Assembly (NCBI GenBank): GCA_001915545.1
Contig: MNQS01000009.1
Span: 40,707 to 104,706 of the forward strand
Reading direction: 5' to 3'
DNA: 64,000 nucleotides
DNA from: Bacteroides sp. 43_108
GTDB lineage: Bacteria; Bacteroidota; Bacteroidia; Bacteroidales; Bacteroidaceae
The notes below the pieces were generated by a model. That model ran no database searches, was not told the DNA's origin, and worked only from the letters and a program-made list of their open reading frames with translations. Positions 57,025 through 64,000 of this stretch are shown here, piece after piece (within the stretch, counting starts at the first letter, position 1; each line of letters opens with the position of its first letter). Made by a program: the position numbers and the translations under genes.

Positions 57025-58548
57025 TCATTCTTCATGAAAATGAATCTTTCGCCACATTCTGTAACTCAAAACGATTACCAAAAATACTGTGCCGACAATG
57101 CAAACATATCCGAATAGTTCCTTCAAACTGGTAAGTGTTGTCTGCCTCACCACCTCTGCATAAAAATCGTGAACAGAAACATTTTCAGATTGGTCAATTT
57201 TACGTCCCAACAACCCGATATTGTCAGTCTGCAATATGCGAAGCCATCTGTTCAGAATCGCAGTACCCAAAGGTGTAGCTGTGCTGGTACGAATGAAACT
57301 CAAAACACATAGTCCCTGAAAGAAGTGCTCAAATGGTACAGCCTTTGCCACATAAATTGTCAGAGCTATATAAAGGATTCCATATCCCACGCCTTTCAAA
57401 AAGTTAGGGAAGTACAAACTTTCGATATTAAGTTTCGGATCTATGAGGAAGTACATATAATACTGATACACCACCATAAGTATAAAACCTATTGATATCA
57501 AGAATTTAAATCCTTTTTTCAAAACGACTCTTCTGTAGAACACAATGCCAGAACCGGCCAATATTCCGACAAACACATACCAATTTATTGAAATGGCATT
57601 CAACATGTCGAAATTCAATATAGAGCGCATAAAACGTTCCTGCAATACCGAAGAAGTAGTAAGGAGAAGACACAACATCAGAAACAACACCAAGATTGTA
57701 GGGAAGTGCCTGTATCTGAAAACCTTCGGAGATATGTACGGACGACGCACAGAATTCATTCTATTGATGTTCAGCATAAGCAGAACCACGGCACCCACAG
57801 TGCATATACGAATCCATATACTGTCAAACCAATCATAGTAGTCGCCATATATGCAAATGAAGACTATGCAAAAAAGCATAGCGCACCACATGGCCCCGCC
57901 TAGCCAGTCTATACCATACAAAGGGGTCTTGCGCTGAATGCGTGCAGATTTTGTCAGCAGAAAGACAAGAAGCCAAACAACGGCAAGCATGCCGATTACA
58001 AACCAATGCATGTAGCGCCAGTTCGCCCAATCACTTATCTGAATTGTGACCAAACCCGAAAGCTGAATGCTTTCCAGAACGATAATGTATATGATGGGGT
58101 AGAACACCGAAAAGTTTCCAGATGGAGTAACACTCAATCGGACATTCGAAAAACACTCGAAAGTGCCCCACATACGGAAAAATCCAGAAACAAAGCAGAC
58201 TGCAATCAGGATATAAATATTCTCAGTATGAAGGTTTATTATGTTGCACAGAATCAATATCGGGCATACTGTCATGAAGATTGAACGCGTTGTAAATCGC
58301 GTTTTAAGACGAAACAATATCGGGAAAATAATAGTCATTCCTATGAACGAAGCATAGCCCGCCATAGTTATATCTTCCTGAATGCACCCTAGCGCACTCG
58401 ACATCTGTACCGACGCAGGCAGAAACACACCGCCATTAAACTGAAAAACCATTGCAAAGAACAACGACAGGAACATGCATACACCTAACGGAACATTGTC
58501 CTTGAAGTATATTACTTTAGGTCTGCCGGACAATCTCAATCTTCTCAT
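57025..58548 (-). CDS. MFS transporter, DHA2/EmrB-type efflux component
   Basis: A 507-residue inner-membrane protein with about 14 hydrophobic helices, the number typical of the DHA2 drug-efflux subfamily. It lies 4 nt after the adaptor gene, and with that gene and a TolC homologue forms an Emr-type tripartite pump operon. It starts right after a short basic N-terminus (MRRLRLSGRPKV). Classical DHA2 signature motifs are poorly conserved here, so the subfamily is inferred from topology and gene order. The substrate is unknown. Because the adaptor is disrupted, the pump may not work as encoded. Confidence 0.78.
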   Translation of the reverse strand: MRRLRLSGRPKVIYFKDNVPLGVCMFLSLFFAMVFQFNGGVFLPASVQMSSALGCIQEDITMAGYASFIGMTIIFPILFRLKTRFTTRSIFMTVCPILILCNIINLHTENIYILIAVCFVSGFFRMWGTFECFSNVRLSVTPSGNFSVFYPIIYIIVLESIQLSGLVTIQISDWANWRYMHWFVIGMLAVVWLLVFLLTKSARIQRKTPLYGIDWLGGAMWCAMLFCIVFICIYGDYYDWFDSIWIRICTVGAVVLLMLNINRMNSVRRPYISPKVFRYRHFPTILVLFLMLCLLLTTSSVLQERFMRSILNFDMLNAISINWYVFVGILAGSGIVFYRRVVLKKGFKFLISIGFILMVVYQYYMYFLIDPKLNIESLYFPNFLKGVGYGILYIALTIYVAKAVPFEHFFQGLCVLSFIRTSTATPLGTAILNRWLRILQTDNIGLLGRKIDQSENVSVHDFYAEVVRQTTLTSLKELFGYVCIVGTVFLVIVLSYRMWRKIHFHEE

Positions 58549-58552
58549 GCAA

Positions 58553-59586
58553 CTATAAATTCACTGAACATTCAACATTCATTCCAGCTCGCAGCCTGTC
58601 CAGATTCTCCTTGCTGTTGTTTTCTGTAAATTCAATACGCACAGGAATTCTCTGTTCCACCTTTACAAAGTTTCCGGCCGCGTTGTCCTGTGGAATCAAA
58701 GAATACGAAGCTCCTGTTGCATCAGAGATGGAAGCAATCCTTCACTCAAACTTGACGTCAGGAATTGCATCAACCCTCACATCAACCAGTTGCCCTGTTT
58801 TCATGTCTGTAGTCTGCGTCTCCTTGTAATTGGCAATAATCCACTTGTCCGTACCGTCAACCAGCGTAACCAATGTCTGACCAGGCTGCACTAGCTCCCT
58901 TCATGAATGTTCTTACGTCCAGTCACTCCGTCAGTGGTAGCAACAATTATAGTGTAGGAGAGATTCAACTTTGCCAAGTCGAGAGCGGCCTCGGCCAGCT
59001 TTATGTCAGCCTCGTTCTGGTCAAGCCTCTGCGTCTGTTCCTGCTTAAGCAGATTGGTCGATTCCTTCTGTCTCAAAAGCTGTTCATATCGTGCCTGCGT
59101 TGCCTCATAATCAGCCTTTACCCTGTCAAATTGCTGCAGAGTGACAGCGTTCTCCTTAAGCAGTTCCTGATATCTTTTGTAGTCGATCTCGGCATTTTGC
59201 AGACGAAACCTCTGCTCATCTATAGCAGCCTCAGTAACGAGAATATTGTTTTGTGTCGTATTTATAGTAGTGTGCATAGCACTTTTTCCGGCCAATGCAT
59301 TCTTATAGTCTGCAACAGCCTGCGCAAGTTTCAGTCTATATTCCGTATCCTCGAGAATAACAAGCGTATCTCCCTTCTTCACACGCTGATATTCCTCAAA
59401 ACAGATTTCCTTTATGAATCCCTGAACACGTGTACTTACCGGTGACAGATGTTGCTTTACCTGCGCATTGTCTGTAAATTCCACGTTGCCCAGATGTATG
59501 AACTTGCCGCATATCCAACTTATACCTGCGACTATAACCAGAAAAATAAAGAAATTGGGTATTGCTCTTCTTTTATTGCGGATCAT
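58553..59586 (-). pseudogene. HlyD/EmrA-family adaptor, inactivated by a frameshift and an in-frame stop
   Basis: The minus-strand frame starts at 59586 with an N-terminal transmembrane anchor (FFIFLVIVAGISWICGKFI), then the lipoyl half 'VSTRVQGFIKEI', a long coiled coil and the second lipoyl half 'VATTDGVTGRKNIHEG'. At about 58894-58900 one base is missing and the frame stops at 58891. The expected continuation (LVQPGQTLVTLVDG, WIIANYKETQTT, MKTGQLVDVRVD) is in the next frame, but meets a TGA at 58742-58744 where 'KFEGRI' would be normal. After that the frame is open to TAG 58553 and ends 'LRAGMNVECSVNL', as adaptors do. Two independent lesions make a real pseudogene more likely than a single read error. 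It is 21 nt after the TolC gene. Confidence 0.85.
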
Positions 59587-59607
59587 GTGTCAAAAATATG
59601 ATTTATA

Positions 59608-60912
59608 TTAAAGTGTTCCTGTAATTTTTTTAAGCAGATAATATTGGTACAGAATGCCTATCTGATAATTTGCCAGCTGCAATTCCATATCCAGCTGAGT
59701 GGTACTTGCATCAAGCATGTCCGTTATCAGTGCAAGTCCGTTTATATATCTTTGTCTCACTATGCCGTAGTTTTCATGAGCGAGCTGCACGCTCTTCTGC
59801 TGTGTTTCCAAACGCACATAGGCCTCGTTCAGATTCACAAAAGCTTCATGTATGGCATTGCTGATATGCTCTTCTGTCAGCTCACAGCGTGTCTGTGACT
59901 GAAGGGTTGCAAGCTTTGCCTGCTTCATTTTCTTACCAGTCTTGAACAAGGCATCGAAACTGTAACTGAGACTTACACCGGCAAACCAGTAGTTGAAATT
60001 GTTGTCCAATGGCTGAACTTCCACCAATATAGGTCCGTTGAAATCATTTGTAACCGAGATGCTTACCTTCGGCAATTTATCGGCTCTGACAAGTCTTTCA
60101 TTGTTCCTGCAGATTTCTATCTCCGTATTTGCAAGCTCCATCTGGGGTGTAAATTTTGATTCCTCCATCCAGTCATTCTCCATCTTGCGTTCGACTGTCA
60201 TATTGAAAAGCGCCGTTGTATCAGGCAAAATGACAGCATCGGAGTCAAGCCCAAGAGTTGTTGCCAACTTGTAATTGATGACATTTATCTTGTTTTTGGT
60301 AGCCGTCAATCCTAACTGCAGATTCTGAAGCTGCAGTTCATATCTCGTAATGTCGCTCTTAAGTGCCGTGCCCCGGTCGTATGCCACACGCATGTCTTTC
60401 ACAAGAATCTGAGTCTGCTCGACATTCCTTTCGTAAACTATTTTCTGATTGTTCAACTGAAACAAATCGAGATAGTATCCGAGCAAAAGAAAACGCAAAT
60501 TCTGACGACTTATGTCGTACTCATGTCTGGCTTTTACAGCCTCCAACTTGCTTCTCTCGATATTTCCGGATATTGCACCGCCGGAATAGACAACCTGCGA
60601 AGCCTTGAGCACAAAGCTGTTCCCGAAATGGGGCATATCGGCATGTATGCCGTTGGAAAAATCTCTGTCCGTCATGACACCGTCGCCGATGTAGCTTAAT
60701 TCGGCCTTTGCGTCTATCGTCGGCAACAGCTTGTTTTTTGCAACCTTGACAGCCTGATCGGCCTCGTTTATCATGAGGTTGTGCAACTGTATGTCCTTGC
60801 TGTTTTTGTCTGCAAGCTCAAACAGCTGCTCAATCGTCATAAGTATTGGCTGCGCATGACTGACGCAAACAAACCCTAGAAAAAATAAACCAGCAATCGT
60901 TCTTTTTACCAT
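59608..60912 (-). CDS. TolC-family outer-membrane efflux protein
   Basis: A 434-residue outer-membrane channel, first gene of the Emr-type operon. The start at 60912 opens with a signal peptide (VKRTIAGLFFLGFVCVSHA-Q); longer in-frame starts at 60939 and 61008 are possible but add a non-signal segment. Two TolC repeats are visible: 'MTIEQLFELADKNSKDIQLHNLM' with the coiled-coil arm, then 'MELANTEIEICRNNERLVRADKLPKVSI' and the closing 'ANYQIGILYQYYLLKKITG'. It is not a lipoprotein, unlike the NodT-type factor at 30720. Divergent from the AraC gene at 61204, which probably regulates the operon. Confidence 0.86.
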   Translation of the reverse strand: MVKRTIAGLFFLGFVCVSHAQPILMTIEQLFELADKNSKDIQLHNLMINEADQAVKVAKNKLLPTIDAKAELSYIGDGVMTDRDFSNGIHADMPHFGNSFVLKASQVVYSGGAISGNIERSKLEAVKARHEYDISRQNLRFLLLGYYLDLFQLNNQKIVYERNVEQTQILVKDMRVAYDRGTALKSDITRYELQLQNLQLGLTATKNKINVINYKLATTLGLDSDAVILPDTTALFNMTVERKMENDWMEESKFTPQMELANTEIEICRNNERLVRADKLPKVSISVTNDFNGPILVEVQPLDNNFNYWFAGVSLSYSFDALFKTGKKMKQAKLATLQSQTRCELTEEHISNAIHEAFVNLNEAYVRLETQQKSVQLAHENYGIVRQRYINGLALITDMLDASTTQLDMELQLANYQIGILYQYYLLKKITGTL

Positions 60913-61102
60913 TATTCTTAAATATTTTCCAATACTCATTCGAAGATTCCACACACAAGACCAGCAGTCCGTCCATGCACAAGTGCAAAACAGATACATT
61001 CCCGACACATTGCTACATTAAGCCATAATGCCGGAAACAACATTCTCAAATAAAAAACAATCTTGTAATGCGATGCAAACCAGATGATATCCCTCGTACA
61101 AT

Positions 61103-61110
61103 CAAAAATA
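61103..61110 (-). promoter_or_regulatory. -7 box for the TolC-adaptor-MFS operon
   Basis: TATTTTTG on the minus strand, about 190 nt before the TolC start; CAAA at 61134-61137 (TTTG on that strand) lies 23 bp upstream. Tentative. Confidence 0.35.
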
Positions 61111-61124
61111 TTTGCCAATCCGGA

Positions 61125-61155
61125 TTTGCAGTGCAAAATTAATACTTTAAATTTG
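61125..61155 (+). promoter_or_regulatory. Complete promoter, TTTG-N19-TAAATTTG, of the AraC gene
   Basis: TTTG at 61125-61128 and TAAATTTG at 61148-61155 with a 19-bp spacer. Start of transcription near 61162 and a leader of about 40 nt. It overlaps the divergent -33 region, so both operons could be co-regulated. Confidence 0.6.
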
Positions 61156-61203
61156 TACCTGATTTGTAAATTCTGCAATAATATTATCATATAAGGCCAA
61201 ACA

Positions 61204-62007
61204 ATGAATGCAGAACAAGAAGAATATATCCGCATAATAGGGCGTTCGACAGACAACGAAATACTGATAAAAAAGACAGGGTGGGAGGAAATACAACTTC
61301 AAAACCACGCTCATCCGAAGTGCCAAATAATCTACACATTGTCGGGTACACTGCATGTACGGATTGGCACGACAGCATATTTCGTACCCGAAAAACACAT
61401 AGCTTGGATTCCCGAAAACACCGATCACGAGCTGAGCAGCAGCAACCGACAGGTATCGCTGGTCATATTCTATGTGAAATTCAAGAAGGTCGCCGGCGAC
61501 GATCCCAAAACGCAATTTTCCATATACAAGGTCAATGCACTGATAGGCGAAAACATAAGATTTCTGGCTTCATCCGGCACAAGCATACGTTCTGCAGAGT
61601 CTCCAGACTTGTTCGATTATGCTGTAAGCTTCTTCAAACTTCTACCATCGATGTGCCCCAACACCGAAAAGTTGCTTAAAATGATAATCATCCCGAACGA
61701 TGCACGTCTTCGCCCGATTCTTGAATACATATCGCTGCATCTGCACGAGAATCTGCAGATAGGGCAGGTGGCAGAAACATTTGGACTTTCTGTGCGCAAT
61801 CTCAGCCGTCTGTTCAATGCATCAGGAATACATTTCTGTAATTACATCAACAACCAACGCATAATGCGGGCTATAGAACTGGCCTCAGACGGTGAGAAGA
61901 CGCTTAAACAGGTTTCGTATGAAGTTGGCTTCAGCGTCCCAGCCAATTTCAACAGAGTGTTCAAACAGATAACAGGAATGTCGCCTACGGAATTTCTAAA
62001 AAAATAA
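61204..62007 (+). CDS. AraC-family transcriptional regulator
   Basis: A 267-residue regulator with an N-terminal cupin ('HAHPKCQIIYTLSGTLHVRI' and 'FVPEKHIAWIPENTDHEL') and a C-terminal AraC double helix-turn-helix domain ('LQIGQVAETFGLSVRNLSRLF' and 'KTLKQVSYEVGFSVPANFNRVFKQITGMSPTEF'). The C-terminal signature matches well, so DNA-binding is intact. It is divergent from the TolC-adaptor-MFS operon with a 291-bp intergenic gap (60913-61203) and is the likely activator or repressor of it in response to an effluxed compound. The ligand is unknown. Confidence 0.93.
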   Translation: MNAEQEEYIRIIGRSTDNEILIKKTGWEEIQLQNHAHPKCQIIYTLSGTLHVRIGTTAYFVPEKHIAWIPENTDHELSSSNRQVSLVIFYVKFKKVAGDDPKTQFSIYKVNALIGENIRFLASSGTSIRSAESPDLFDYAVSFFKLLPSMCPNTEKLLKMIIIPNDARLRPILEYISLHLHENLQIGQVAETFGLSVRNLSRLFNASGIHFCNYINNQRIMRAIELASDGEKTLKQVSYEVGFSVPANFNRVFKQITGMSPTEFLKK

Positions 62008-62142
62008 TGGAACGACATGTCATTGCGTGTTTATGCACTTTTAGCGGACATACCACAAAATATCTGCAAGATGAACAAACAGCCCGTTTTATGACTTTTC
62101 TAATAGAAGTTGGAAACAATTTAAAAATTGTAAACCGTTTAA

Positions 62143-62199
62143 TTGCGAGCGCCCAGAAAATAAATTTCGAGCGCTCACAATTTATGCTACGGGCGCTCG
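62143..62199. repeat. 22-bp-periodic triplet of GAGCGCTC-like palindromes (locus 2)
   Basis: GAGCGCCC (62147), GAGCGCTC (62169) and GGGCGCTC (62191) start exactly 22 bp apart. The order of variants (GAGCG..., GAG.GCTC, then GGGCGCTC) and the leading ATTGC match locus 1 at 24424-24475. Confidence 0.8.
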
Positions 62200-62285
62200 G
62201 AATTTTCAAAAAGCTTAAGCACATTCTGTTTAACAAGCATGTGGGAAATCAGCGATACTAAAGAAATTGCAATACGCAACGTAAA

Positions 62286-62333
62286 AGAAAAATGCTGCAT
62301 AGCCACTTCAGTCTGAAGTTACGCCATGCAGCA
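62286..62333 (-). terminator. Rho-independent terminator of the SDR gene
   Basis: On the minus strand a long stem begins TGCTGCAT (62333-62326) and ends ATGCAGCA (62300-62293), with an inner ACTTCAG/CTGAAGT pairing, then TTTTTCTTTT. Orientation fits the SDR gene upstream on that strand. Confidence 0.8.
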
Positions 62334-62398
62334 ACTTATATTCCATAAAACCAAATGCTACAAGCATTTAGCTATATAATCATCAAGCAAAAATAAAA

Positions 62399-63169
62399 CT
62401 ATTTCTTGTCCTTAACTGCGGAATCAAGCATTTCACGATTTACTCTTCCGCTCGCAACCTTATAATCGAACGACTGAAGGCCATATAATCTGAAGTCGTT
62501 GTGATATCTTTCGAGTACACCCTTGAACACCTCTTCATATTGAGGTATAAACAAATCGTCCTTATTTTCAAGATGTCTTATAATATCTTCTGCAAGCTGT
62601 CTTGTCTGCTCCAAATCTGTCTTGCCGTTATTAAAGCTTGTACCCTTGATGCTTCCAGGCGAAACATTAAGTATTCTGTTTTTCGAGCCCAGTTTCTCAA
62701 GTTCAACATTCACACTTTCTATGAAAATTTTCAAAGCGGCCTTTGTTGCACCATAAACAGAAAAGAACGGCGATGACATAAAACCTGCTATGCTGACCAT
62801 CACTCCGCACCAGAAGTCTTCAGAAGACTGCAATCTGTCGTAGAAATGTTTTATAATGCGGATAGTGGCAACAGTATTCACGTTGAATGAGTTTATAATG
62901 TGCTGTTCATCGACATCCCTGAAAAGCGCAAGCTTTCCAAAACCGGCCGTAATCATCAAGGAATCAATATCTGTAAATCTGTCGAAGAATGAATAATCAT
63001 CAGATGCGAGATCAAATACAAAACTCTTGATTTTGTCTTCCTTATATTCATCTGCCAATTCAACCTTATCCACGACGTATACAATTTCACAATCCTTTCT
63101 GCCTGCCATGCTCTTTGCGATAGATAAACCTATTCCATTGGCACCACCGATTACAAGTATTCGTTTCAT
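62399..63169 (-). CDS. Short-chain dehydrogenase/reductase (SDR)
   Basis: A 256-residue NAD(P)-dependent oxidoreductase. The start at 63169 gives the expected N-terminal KRILVIGGANGIGLSIA Rossmann motif; a frame open to 63202 adds 11 residues. The catalytic Ser lies in VSIAGFMSS and the YxxxK pair in VYGATKAALK; NVSPGSIKG follows. The N in 'NSFNVNTVATIRI' completes the tetrad. The C-terminal ~60 residues are unusually long and charged. Substrate unknown. It is transcribed alone, with a TAATTTTG box at 63263-63270 on the minus strand. Confidence 0.88.
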   Translation of the reverse strand: MKRILVIGGANGIGLSIAKSMAGRKDCEIVYVVDKVELADEYKEDKIKSFVFDLASDDYSFFDRFTDIDSLMITAGFGKLALFRDVDEQHIINSFNVNTVATIRIIKHFYDRLQSSEDFWCGVMVSIAGFMSSPFFSVYGATKAALKIFIESVNVELEKLGSKNRILNVSPGSIKGTSFNNGKTDLEQTRQLAEDIIRHLENKDDLFIPQYEEVFKGVLERYHNDFRLYGLQSFDYKVASGRVNREMLDSAVKDKK

Positions 63170-63262
63170 CTTATACTCAATTTTGCTCTGTTCGTAATAC
63201 ATAAAAATGTTCCATCATAATCCCGTCTGCTTTTCCTGTCATTGCAGACTTGAGATGTGATA

Positions 63263-63270
63263 CAAAATTA
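63263..63270 (-). promoter_or_regulatory. -7 box of the SDR gene
   Basis: TAATTTTG on the minus strand, full consensus, about 94 nt before the start at 63169. Confidence 0.4.
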
Positions 63271-63312
63271 GCAAATCCAGATGTAACTAACATTTAATTT
63301 TCATACAATGTA

Positions 63313-63342
63313 TTGTGACAAATGAATTAAATAATATCTTTG
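63313..63342 (+). promoter_or_regulatory. Complete promoter, TTG-N19-TATCTTTG, of the last gene
   Basis: TTG at 63313-63315 and TATCTTTG at 63335-63342 with 19 bp between; transcription start near 63349 and a leader of about 19 nt. Confidence 0.6.
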
Positions 63343-63367
63343 CCATATTACATTCAAGTTTATAACA

Positions 63368-63862
63368 ATGAAACATTCAGTTATAAGTTTACTGTTAGCC
63401 TTAATCTGCACTCTATGCATAAACTCATGCACAGAAGAGAACAATTCGTCACGCGGTAAAAACGTTACAAAACGCATCGAACTGACATTTACAGGTGAAA
63501 TGGGCAACATTTCACCATGGGCACGTTTTTCAATTTACACTGAAGACAATGGTGGTTTCAAATACATATCCGACGGAGACACAACAACCGTAAATAACGG
63601 ACTGTTTCAATCAGGTTCTCACGATTTCTATAAACAAAAGATTGTATTTGAAAGAGATTATAAATATTTTGTCTACGATTTCCATCTAGCAGTCACATAT
63701 TTCAAACGAACTTCCAATCCAACAGAAGCAGACATTTTAAAAGTAAACATAAAGGCATTCAAGGACAATCAGCTTGTTAAGGAAGAAAACCGTGTAATGA
63801 GGTCCTATGAAATAAGTGAAAGACCTTCTTCTGATGAATACATATATCGATTTACTTTTTAA
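63368..63862 (+). CDS. Small lipoprotein of unknown function
   Basis: A 164-residue predicted lipoprotein. The signal (SVISLLLALICTLCINSC) ends in a lipobox Cys near residue 21, followed by a short Asn/Ser/Lys-rich linker. The mature domain is beta-rich ('KRIELTFTGEMGNISPWARFSIY', 'YKYFVYDFHLAVTYF', 'EYIYRFTF') and about 130 residues, suggesting one compact beta domain; no family is recognised. It has a complete promoter immediately upstream and a hairpin about 40 nt after the stop, so it is a single-gene unit. Confidence 0.72.
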   Translation: MKHSVISLLLALICTLCINSCTEENNSSRGKNVTKRIELTFTGEMGNISPWARFSIYTEDNGGFKYISDGDTTTVNNGLFQSGSHDFYKQKIVFERDYKYFVYDFHLAVTYFKRTSNPTEADILKVNIKAFKDNQLVKEENRVMRSYEISERPSSDEYIYRFTF

Positions 63863-63903
63863 TTTAAATACTCAAACAACTACATTGTAACGTCCTATTA
63901 ACT

Positions 63904-63949
63904 AGGGTGTCCAGTTCTACGTTCCTAAAAACGTAGTACAAAACGCCCT
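63904..63949 (+). terminator. Two-tier hairpin after the last lipoprotein gene
   Basis: Outer arms AGGGTGT (63904-63910) / ACGCCCT (63943-63949) with one G-T pair enclose an inner CTACGTT (63917-63923) / AACGTAG (63930-63936) stem; CGTTATTGTT follows. Possible terminator or structured RNA end. The last 50 bp of the window show nothing recognisable. Confidence 0.5.
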
Positions 63950-64000
63950 CGTTATTGTTAATACAATGCTCTTAAATTCAATGCTTTAATAAGCAAAACT

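Larger units (their letters stand above)
62008..62398. other. Intergenic region with periodic repeat and terminator
   Basis: 391 bp between the convergent AraC and SDR genes. It contains the second copy of the 22-bp-periodic triplet (62143-62199) and a strong minus-strand terminator (62286-62333). An 84-codon frame from 62007 crosses the repeat and is not called. Confidence 0.5.

Noticed and set aside
62007..62261. 84-codon frame overlapping the AraC stop
   Set aside because: It crosses the 22-bp-periodic repeat and resembles no protein; composition looks noncoding.

Overview
The window looks like chromosomal DNA of a Bacteroidales bacterium, most likely a Prevotellaceae (Prevotella-like) gut or oral species. 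The grounds are a Bacteroidota-type CAZyme cluster, a T9SS/CHU_C-type C-terminal domain, PF13568 and OMP_b-brl_3 outer-membrane barrels, a GH13_8 GlgB, a Kdo pathway, and repeated TAnnTTTG -7 promoter boxes (some with TTG/TTTG 19-20 bp upstream). Species cannot be fixed from the sequence alone. No rRNA, tRNA, IS element, phage or CRISPR array was seen.

Region 1 (1-17.5 kb): a saccharolytic cluster. A partial AraC-type regulator diverges from a co-directional run encoding a CE20-like acetylesterase, a GH78-like rhamnosidase, a GH105-DUF2264 fusion (disrupted by a one-base frameshift), a GH2 enzyme, an MFS sugar porter, an SGNH esterase, a cytoplasmic DUF5107-TPR protein and a GH42 beta-galactosidase. 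Together they would deacetylate, de-rhamnosylate and strip uronic acid and galactose from pectic (RG-I) or arabinogalactan oligosaccharides. There is no SusC/SusD pair or polysaccharide lyase in view, so this looks like an oligosaccharide finishing/uptake locus.

Region 2 (17.5-26.1 kb): two tandem minus-strand paralogues of a TonB-plug/OMP_b-brl_3 outer-membrane protein. Their 3' ends carry an almost identical ~110-bp direct repeat; a 19-bp deletion removes the last beta-strand of the first copy. A sigma54-like promoter with an upstream palindrome precedes one copy, and a 31-codon small ORF precedes the other. A 22-bp-periodic GAGCGCTC triplet repeat sits before a secreted 5'-nucleotidase gene; a second triplet lies at 62.1 kb.

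Region 3 (26.3-33.6 kb): an RND efflux operon (adaptor, permease, outer-membrane factor), a small secreted protein and a DUF2807 lipoprotein, separated by strong terminators.

Region 4 (33.8-43.1 kb): housekeeping genes on the plus strand: SlyD-like PPIase, aroC, ssb, a phosphopantetheinyl transferase, kdsA, kdsD-like isomerase, rmuC, ligA and dapA.

Region 5 (43.3-56.8 kb): a frameshifted barrel gene convergent with an intact paralogue, which is in an operon with a LysM/periplasmic-binding-fold protein; then a CHU_C-domain protein, uvrA plus a lipoprotein, a secreted MORN-repeat protein followed by an inositol-monophosphatase-family gene, yhcH, glgB and a membrane protein.

Region 6 (57-64 kb): an Emr-type efflux operon (TolC, HlyD/EmrA adaptor, MFS) divergent from an AraC regulator. 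The adaptor gene carries a frameshift and an in-frame stop. An SDR gene and a small lipoprotein gene close the window.
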